Assembly (NCBI GenBank): GCA_027624555.1
Contig: JAQBWN010000003.1
Coordinates: 1 to 50,163 of the forward strand
From: a bacterium
GTDB taxonomy: Bacteria; Patescibacteriota; Andersenbacteria; UBA10190
DNA length: 50,163 bases
Direction: 5' to 3'
The stretch's first letter is position 1. Each line of letters begins with the position of its first letter. A program made the position numbers and the translations under genes. The notes under the pieces were generated by a model. That model was not told the DNA's origin and made no database searches. It worked only from the letters and a program-made list of their open reading frames with translations. This document shows, in pieces, positions 44,556-50,163 of this stretch.

Positions 44556-45872
44556 ATGTCACATTCATCACCGTCATATTCATTAGCATTTATAGGCGCA
44601 GGGTACGTTGGCTTAGTATCCGGCACATGCCTCGCAGAAATTGGCCACAAGGTAATTCTTGTTGATAACAACGAAGCAAAAATTAATAAGTTAAAAGATG
44701 GGCATATCCCCATATACGAACCGGGCCTTGAGGACTTGGTAAAGAAAAACGTAGCCGCAGGCAGACTAACGTTTACAACTAGCCTTGCAAAAGCAGTAAA
44801 AGAATCAACTGTTATCTTCATCGCCGTAAATACTCCACCACAGGCAAACGGCCGGGCTGACTTATCGTATGTAGCAGGCGCAGCAAGGGAAATTGCAGAA
44901 GCAGCAGATACATATAAAGTAGTTGTAGATAAAAGCACCGTTCCTGTAAAAACTGGCGAACGAGTGCAACAAACAATTAAGCAATATAACAAGCACAATA
45001 TTGATTTCGACGTAGTAAGTAATCCAGAATTCTTACGCGAAGGTTCTGCTATTGATGATTTTATGAACCCAGACCGCATTGTTGTTGGCGTAGAAAATGA
45101 ACGCGCTGCAAAAATTATGCGAGAAATTTATGCCCCCGTGAAAGCTCCGTTCATAGAAACAAATATCAACAGCGCAGAACTCATCAAGCACGCGAGCAAT
45201 TCCTTCTTAGCGATGAAAATTTCATTTGCAAATGCTCTGGCTAAAATCTGTGAATTATCAAACGCAAACATAGACCAAGTTACCTATGGAATGGGGCTTG
45301 ATAAACGAATCGGCAAATCATTCTTAAACGCGGGTATTGGGTATGGCGGATCCTGCTTTCCAAAAGACGTATCTGCGTTTATTACAATTGCAGAAGATTT
45401 AGGGTATAAGTTCGACTTATTAAAAGAAGTAGAAATAATAAACACTGAAATGCGAGAACTCTTTATTCAAAAAATAGAGCAAGCGCTATGGGTTACAAAA
45501 GGCAAGACAATCGCCGTTTGGGGGTTGGCGTTTAAAGCAGACACAGACGATATGCGAAACGCTCCGTCTATAACCATTATTGAACGCCTTCATAAAGATG
45601 GTGCAATTATACAAGCATACGACCCAGAAGCACGCCACACAGCAAAAGAAGTACTTGGCGACAAAGTAGAATATATGTCATCAAAAGAAGCAGCTCTCAA
45701 AGGGGCAGATGCGCTTGTTATTTTAACAGAATGGGAAGAATTCAAAAACCCAAATTGGGAAGTAGTCCGCAAGTCTTTAAATAATCCAATAGTCATCGAT
45801 GGCAGAAATATGTTTGATCCGAAAGAAATGGAAAAGAGAGGCTTTGTATATCATTCAGTAGGCAGAGGCTAG
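44556..45872 (+). CDS. ugd: UDP-glucose/UDP-sugar 6-dehydrogenase
   Basis: It oxidises UDP-glucose to UDP-glucuronate with NAD, feeding envelope polysaccharides. The 438 aa start at 44556 (MSHSSPSYSLAFIGAGYVGL); the track's earlier ATG lies in the -10 box. The NAD fold GAGYVGLVSG, DKSTVPVKTG, NPEFLREGSAIDDFMNPDR, the central helix INSAELIKHASNSFLAMKIS, the catalytic Cys loop GYGGSCFPKDV and the C-terminal GLAFKADTDDMRNAPS are all present. An exact substrate (glucose versus N-acetylmannosamine) is not proven. The stop TAG starts a family A repeat. Confidence 0.95.
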   Translation: MSHSSPSYSLAFIGAGYVGLVSGTCLAEIGHKVILVDNNEAKINKLKDGHIPIYEPGLEDLVKKNVAAGRLTFTTSLAKAVKESTVIFIAVNTPPQANGRADLSYVAGAAREIAEAADTYKVVVDKSTVPVKTGERVQQTIKQYNKHNIDFDVVSNPEFLREGSAIDDFMNPDRIVVGVENERAAKIMREIYAPVKAPFIETNINSAELIKHASNSFLAMKISFANALAKICELSNANIDQVTYGMGLDKRIGKSFLNAGIGYGGSCFPKDVSAFITIAEDLGYKFDLLKEVEIINTEMRELFIQKIEQALWVTKGKTIAVWGLAFKADTDDMRNAPSITIIERLHKDGAIIQAYDPEARHTAKEVLGDKVEYMSSKEAALKGADALVILTEWEEFKNPNWEVVRKSLNNPIVIDGRNMFDPKEMEKRGFVYHSVGRG

Positions 45873-45875
45873 CGC

Positions 45876-45975
45876 GTAGCTGCATTAGCTTCGTTAGCTT
45901 CACTAGCTTCTTTAGCTTAAACGACTATTCCCGCAAGCTAATGCAGCTAACGAAGCTGCAAGCTAATGAAGCTAG
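45876..45975. repeat. Family A inverted repeat between ugd and the giant surface protein
   Basis: Left arm: AGCTGCATT AGCTTCGTT AGCTTCACT AGCTTCTTT AGCTT. Loop: AAACGACTATTCCCGC. Right arm: AAGCTAATG CAGCTAACG AAGCTGCA AGCTAATG AAGCTAGC. The final CTAG provides the TAG stop of the minus-strand gene. Confidence 0.92.
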
Positions 45976-48900
45976 CGAATCGTCGACCTATCCGCTTCTG
46001 CGCTTACTCCTACCTGATCCTCAAGTGTAACAAACTCTTTCTGAATCCAACCTTCTACGCGACTTGGCAGAAGAAGTGATATCCAGTCGCCAACTTCCTG
46101 TAACGCGCGGTATTGTTCCTGCGGTTGAACTTCCCCTATAATCTTCCCGTTCGGATGCGGCTCATCTCGCACTTGTACTGATTCGGAAGAAATAATAGTT
46201 GCCTGCTGTGGTACATACACTGAATCTTCGGCTGCGCTAGACAGGGTTGTTATGGTGTAGTACGCATCAAACACATATTCTCCATTTTGACTCATCACTT
46301 CAAAGTAGTACGTAGTATTTGGAGATAAATTATCAATTTCAACTCGGTGATGGTCTGCATACTCAAGCGATGTCTTCGCTTCCCCGGTATACGTTTGGGA
46401 AGTGCCATAATTTACTTTACTAAACCGAGTTAAATGATTTGTATCCCATTCAATAACAGCAGAAGTTGGTTGTAGTGAAGATATTCTTACGTTTGATATT
46501 TGCGTCGGTTCTTTTGCAAAGAACAATTCATATCCATGCCTCGTAAATACGGCAACCTTTCTTCCATTGCTCGCAATTGGTGCGAACACCCGCTTCAAGA
46601 ACAGGTCAATCTCTTGCCGATTCGCCAACCCCTGACGGATACGTACGTCGCTTCCTTTGTCAAAGATAGTTGCAACGTACTGCAAAGTATGTTTGATAGT
46701 CGGCATAGGGTTGTATGAGCCAAGAGACTGCAGTTGGTTTGTTACAAATGCAATGGTTTGTGCAGTGATGCTCTGCGCAGTAGCTGCGATGTTTTGGAAT
46801 ATGTTTGCGAGGTAGTTAGTTCCTGCATCTATGAATGTTCCTATGTATTGAATACTTGCAACGAGTGATCTTTCTAACACTCCACTTCCGTTAAACAACC
46901 ATGCGAGTATTGGGTCAAAGAAGTTCTGGAAGTACTCTGCTTGTAATTGTCTTCTTACTACTGCTTGTTCTTGCAATTCTACAAGGTTAAGAGGGCTTTC
47001 TGGGAGGAGGTTTCTGAGGGTGCTGATGATAGTTTCTGTGGTGTCTGTTTCTGGGTCAAGTTGTGCGGCTGCTTCTTGTGCAATTTGTTTGTCTGAGAGG
47101 ATGTCGATACTCTTGGTGCTTGTTGTTTCGTTTCCTGCAGAATCTGTAACCGTGAGAGTGTATTTGTATGTGGTTCCTTTTTCAAGTTCGTTTCTTGGGG
47201 TGAATGTGAGAGCGTACGACGTTCCGGTGAGTGTATATGTTCTTGTTTCAAGTGCGGTGTATGAGGTGATACTGCCGAAGAGTTTGTTAGCTTTGTGGAG
47301 TGTTACGGTTGCTTCTTGTAATGCTCTGGTGTCTGAAAGTGTTGCGGTTAATACAGGATTTATGATGTTAAGGTTAGATATACTTGGTCTTGTTGCATCT
47401 ATGTACAACGCTCTCTCACTGGATCTGGTTGAGTTACTTGTTGTATCTGTTGCAGTAACATACCAAACGTATGTTCCGTCGTTGAGAGGAAGACTTGCTG
47501 TGCCGTCGTCTTTAAGCGTTACACTGATAGTTTGATTCGTGGTATTAGTAGTTCCTTCGTTGAAGTACTGCGCAGTGTATCTGTCAGTGTTATGTGTGCT
47601 GCTTGCAGGGTTACTCGCTTCTGTGCTACTTGCGGGAATGTTACTGAATGTTTGATTACCTACTTTGAGGGTGTAGAAGTCTATGGTTCCGTTTTCTTCT
47701 GTACTCTTTTTGAAGGTGAATGTAGGAAGATTGTTGTTTGTAAGTGCGCCGTCTACTGGGGATACAAGGCTTGGAGAAGTTGGGCTTACATTGTTCGTGA
47801 TGACGGTTGCAGTGTTGCTTGCTGTTGATGTTCCGTCGTCGTTGTATGCGGCTACTTTTCTGGTGTAGCTGGTGTTCTTAGTAAGTCCTGTTTCGGTGTA
47901 GCTTGTAGTGTTTGCAGTTGATATTGTTGCAATCGTTGTTCCACTACTGTCTAACAGCTTAAACCCATTCTCGTCATTCGCGTTGTCTGTCCATGTCCAG
48001 GTGATGCTCGTGTTGCTTGCGGCGGTTCCTGCGAAAACACTTGGAGCTGTAGGTTCTGCGGGGGTTACTACAGTTGCGGAATTTGAATAGCTGGAGTTTC
48101 CTGCGTTGTTGTATGCGACGACTTTTCTGGTGTAGCTGGTGCCTTTCGTGAGTCCGGTTTCGGTGTAGCTTGTTGTGTTAGCTGTTGAAATAGTTGCGAT
48201 GAGGTTGTTACTTCCGTCATACAGTTTAAACCCAGTTTCATTGTTAGAGTTGTCTGTCCATGTCCAAGTAATAGAGGTGCTGGATGGGGCACTTCCGGCG
48301 AAGCTGCTTGGTGCAGTTGCTGTTGTGTCTGAGGTTGCGCTGGCGGTGTCGGTTCTAGTGTCTCCAGAGTCTTGTGCGTCGGTGTATGTGGCGGTGATGG
48401 TTGTTGAGTTTGCGCAAGTAAGAGTTCCGTTGTTGTTGGTGTCTGATCCTGTAGATATTGCAGTTGCAAGCCCTGCGTTTCTAAATACTTCTGTTGCTAC
48501 TCCTGTTTCTGTTAAGGTGATAGCTTCAGAGTCGGTAGGGCAGCTGATAACTACTCCGGAGAGAGTGTCTGCACTTGTTCCATTTAAGTTACCGTCTTGG
48601 TCTATGAGGGAGATGTATACACTCTCTGCTCCTAAAGATATTGCATCATCAATGTCGAAATTGGAGTCTGCGATGTAGAGGTTACTGCTTGTTCCTGCGA
48701 TATACCCACTTCCTTCAGTGATAACACCAAGATTTGTTAAGAAGTTACTTCCTAAGGTGATGATGTAGCTGACTAAGGAGAGAGTTCTGCCTGCGGCAAC
48801 ACTTAAGAGGTTACTGACGGTGAAGTTGGAGCCGACAGATACGGTACCACTGCTTCCGGTTACGTTTAACGTATCAAGGATGTAGTCACCAAAGTTGAAT

Positions 48901-50163
48901 GACTGCGTACCGCCGTTTAACGTAACTGTTCTTCCAGTTGAATTAGTAATAGTTCCGGAGTTGGATACGTCTCCTGCTACGGTAGGGTTAAAGCCATTGA
49001 GGTTAAGTGTTCCGTTTGTGATAGTGAGATGGTTGTTGACGGTAAGTGCTGCATCTAAACTCCAAGTACCACTTCCGTTAAACGTAAGGTTGTAGTATTC
49101 ATCTCCGACATCGAGCGACGAGTACGTGCTGTTACCGGTATACGTAACAGTTCCGCTGTTGGTGTCGTTCGTGAGGTTAGTGAGCGTTTCTGCTCCTTGC
49201 AGAGAGAAAGTACCCGTGTTGTTGAACGTATTGCTTACTGGAAGTGAAAGGTTGTATCCGCCAGTAGCCAACGTCCCATCCGTAATCGTCAAATTACTTC
49301 CGAGCGTAGCGTTCTGGCCTAATGTTACTGTTTGACTTGCTCCGTTGATGGTGAGTGCATAGGGATTCGTGCTTTCAGTAAACGTGTGTGTTTTCGTAAG
49401 AGTAAGCGTTCCGCTTCGTGGTACCCATGTACCGTAGTCAGCCCAGGTGCCAGTGCTTACTGCGTAGTTGGAGGCGCTAACGTCCAGTGTTCCTGCTTGA
49501 ATGGTTAATGCATTTGAAACAGTAAGAGCAGAGCCGAGTGTTGTAGTAGAAGTTCCTGCAGTACCATCTGCATATTTACCTGCGGCGAGTTTAGTTATTT
49601 GTGCTTGGGTGAGTGCGGTGTTATAGATGCGGACGTCGTCGATGAGGCCCAGGAACATTCCGTCAGTGCCGCTGTATGACGCCAGTCTGCCTCGGGGGCT
49701 TCCGGAGTTAGCGGTAACGCTTGTGCTATAGGTAGAAGCCAGTCCGCTGTCTAATACGGCATCAACGTATCCCTTCAGACTTGTTCCTTCTCTCGTTGCG
49801 ACGATGTGATGCCATGCACCATTACTGACGTTGATCGTTCCGATGTTGGAGAGGGTTCCGTCCCAGAAGTATGCGTTACCGGTAGGAATATCGAGAATAA
49901 TCTGGAAATTTCCGGCTACATTCCCGGTCGGACCGTCAAGCATAAAAATACGTCTGTAGAATGCCGGGCCCGCGCTGAACGTAGACGTATTAATCCAAAC
50001 CGAGATTGCAAAATCCCCTGTTCCAAAAGCAAGCGCACTGTTGCCCGGCATATCCACATAATCATCCGTCCCATCAAAGCTCAGCGAGTATGGATTGTCG
50101 TAGGTAGTGGTTGAGTTTACTGTTGTGCTCCATTTGACTCCGTTGGTTAATGTTCCGGTATTG
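45972..50163 (-). CDS. Giant multidomain surface protein (LamG, beta-repeats, FN3, SH3b), 5' end outside window
   Basis: The track starts at 50057, but the frame stays open to 50163, so at least 1397 aa are visible and the N-terminus is unseen. From the N-terminal side the domains are: a LamG/concanavalin-like domain (YSLSFDGTDDYVDMPG; GLIDDVRIYNTALT); about 300 residues of Thr/Asn/Ser/Gly-rich beta-repeats (LTITNGTLNLNG type); a GVVISCPTDSEAITLTETG domain; two FN3 repeats of 89 residues; and an Ig-like domain (SPVDGALTNNNLPTFTF). A helical stretch, a third FN3-like domain (TSAVIEWDTN) and a C-terminal SH3b-like domain (QVRDEPHPNGKIIG) end it. It is probably secreted and involved in adhesion. 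No C-terminal anchor is seen. Confidence 0.85.
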   Translation of the reverse strand, partial: NTGTLTNGVKWSTTVNSTTTYDNPYSLSFDGTDDYVDMPGNSALAFGTGDFAISVWINTSTFSAGPAFYRRIFMLDGPTGNVAGNFQIILDIPTGNAYFWDGTLSNIGTINVSNGAWHHIVATREGTSLKGYVDAVLDSGLASTYSTSVTANSGSPRGRLASYSGTDGMFLGLIDDVRIYNTALTQAQITKLAAGKYADGTAGTSTTTLGSALTVSNALTIQAGTLDVSASNYAVSTGTWADYGTWVPRSGTLTLTKTHTFTESTNPYALTINGASQTVTLGQNATLGSNLTITDGTLATGGYNLSLPVSNTFNNTGTFSLQGAETLTNLTNDTNSGTVTYTGNSTYSSLDVGDEYYNLTFNGSGTWSLDAALTVNNHLTITNGTLNLNGFNPTVAGDVSNSGTITNSTGRTVTLNGGTQSFNFGDYILDTLNVTGSSGTVSVGSNFTVSNLLSVAAGRTLSLVSYIITLGSNFLTNLGVITEGSGYIAGTSSNLYIADSNFDIDDAISLGAESVYISLIDQDGNLNGTSADTLSGVVISCPTDSEAITLTETGVATEVFRNAGLATAISTGSDTNNNGTLTCANSTTITATYTDAQDSGDTRTDTASATSDTTATAPSSFAGSAPSSTSITWTWTDNSNNETGFKLYDGSNNLIATISTANTTSYTETGLTKGTSYTRKVVAYNNAGNSSYSNSATVVTPAEPTAPSVFAGTAASNTSITWTWTDNANDENGFKLLDSSGTTIATISTANTTSYTETGLTKNTSYTRKVAAYNDDGTSTASNTATVITNNVSPTSPSLVSPVDGALTNNNLPTFTFKKSTEENGTIDFYTLKVGNQTFSNIPASSTEASNPASSTHNTDRYTAQYFNEGTTNTTNQTISVTLKDDGTASLPLNDGTYVWYVTATDTTSNSTRSSERALYIDATRPSISNLNIINPVLTATLSDTRALQEATVTLHKANKLFGSITSYTALETRTYTLTGTSYALTFTPRNELEKGTTYKYTLTVTDSAGNETTSTKSIDILSDKQIAQEAAAQLDPETDTTETIISTLRNLLPESPLNLVELQEQAVVRRQLQAEYFQNFFDPILAWLFNGSGVLERSLVASIQYIGTFIDAGTNYLANIFQNIAATAQSITAQTIAFVTNQLQSLGSYNPMPTIKHTLQYVATIFDKGSDVRIRQGLANRQEIDLFLKRVFAPIASNGRKVAVFTRHGYELFFAKEPTQISNVRISSLQPTSAVIEWDTNHLTRFSKVNYGTSQTYTGEAKTSLEYADHHRVEIDNLSPNTTYYFEVMSQNGEYVFDAYYTITTLSSAAEDSVYVPQQATIISSESVQVRDEPHPNGKIIGEVQPQEQYRALQEVGDWISLLLPSRVEGWIQKEFVTLEDQVGVSAEADRSTIR
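47800..48320. repeat. Tandem FN3-coding duplication, period 267 bases
   Basis: The segment containing ACTTTTCTGGTGTAGCTGGT occurs at 47854 and again at 48121, and the flanking codons match over most of the unit. The offset of 267 bases equals 89 codons, one FN3 domain. High DNA similarity suggests recent duplication or gene conversion. Confidence 0.75.

Noticed and set aside
44414-45079. 221-aa minus-strand ORF over ugd
   Set aside because: Antisense to the well-supported ugd; no recognisable domain.
47020-48678. Long plus-strand ORFs (171 and 167 aa) opposite the giant protein
   Set aside because: They are antisense shadows created by the Thr/Ser/Asn-rich codons of the surface protein; no domains and no start signals.

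Overview
The window reads as a chromosomal segment of a Candidate Phyla Radiation (Patescibacteria) bacterium, most likely a Parcubacteria-type lineage. The str-S10-spc ribosomal block lacks rpmD (L30) between rpsE and rplO, which is a known CPR trait. Several ribosomal proteins carry low-complexity tails. TGA is used as an ordinary stop (ATGA overlaps at rplN, rplC, the ComEC pair and hinT), which argues against the UGA=Gly lineages. Mfd is shortened, both HhH DNA glycosylases have lost their Fe-S ligands, and ComEC is split in two. Placement below the CPR level is inference.

Layout. Positions 1-9319 (minus): S10-spc operon rplC-rplD-rplW-rplB-rpsS-rplV-rpsC-rplP-rpmC-rpsQ-rplN-rplX-rplE-rpsN-rpsH-rplF-rplR-rpsE-rplO-secY (cut by the window edge). 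Positions 9320-9898 look empty but hold a small transcription unit for a 35-residue hydrophobic peptide, bounded by terminators. Positions 9899-11442: rpsJ and tuf. Positions 11628-13972: an accessory insert between tuf and fusA (putative zinc metallopeptidase, a small possible DUF2103 protein, a heptad-repeat coiled-coil protein, an acidic hypothetical). Positions 14197-17211: fusA-rpsG-rpsL. Positions 17243-19761: M50 protease, rpmB, a 59-aa small gene, nth, ndk. Positions 19769-26064: split comEC, ftsZ, ftsA, dgkA-like, ybeY and a membrane-anchored calcium-repeat protein. Positions 26209-29286: rpsU, a VirB2/TrbC-like pilin, hinT, hisS, lepB. Positions 29348-32808: LCP (LytR-type) protein, pth, a structured non-coding stretch with its own terminator, and a TrmB-like regulator. 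Positions 32850-40594: mfd, dprA, topA and the parAB pair. Positions 40700-45872: tRNA-Leu(CAA), a second coiled-coil protein, an unrecognised 368-aa protein, mutY-like, an MFS transporter and ugd. Positions 45972-50163: the 3' part of a giant LamG/beta-repeat/FN3/SH3b surface protein that continues off the window.

Three patterns stand out. (1) A repeat family with 9-bp periodicity (AGCTTCGTT-like), arranged as long inverted arms, sits in four convergent gene junctions and as half-copies after fusA and rpsJ. It often supplies the TAG stop codon of the flanking genes. (2) At least a dozen genes have a -10 box ending only 5-10 nt before the start codon, so their mRNAs should be leaderless. A minority of single-gene units instead have 40-60 nt leaders, Shine-Dalgarno sequences and their own terminators. 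(3) Two other palindromic repeat families have entered coding regions in frame (rplD and pth), resembling the Rickettsia palindromic elements.

Together the genes cover translation (ribosome, factors, HisRS, Pth, YbeY), secretion and envelope (SecY, LepB, LCP, Ugd, giant surface protein, pilin), division and segregation (FtsA, FtsZ, ParAB), DNA uptake (ComEC, DprA) and repair (Nth, MutY, Mfd). No CRISPR array, insertion sequence or prophage was seen.
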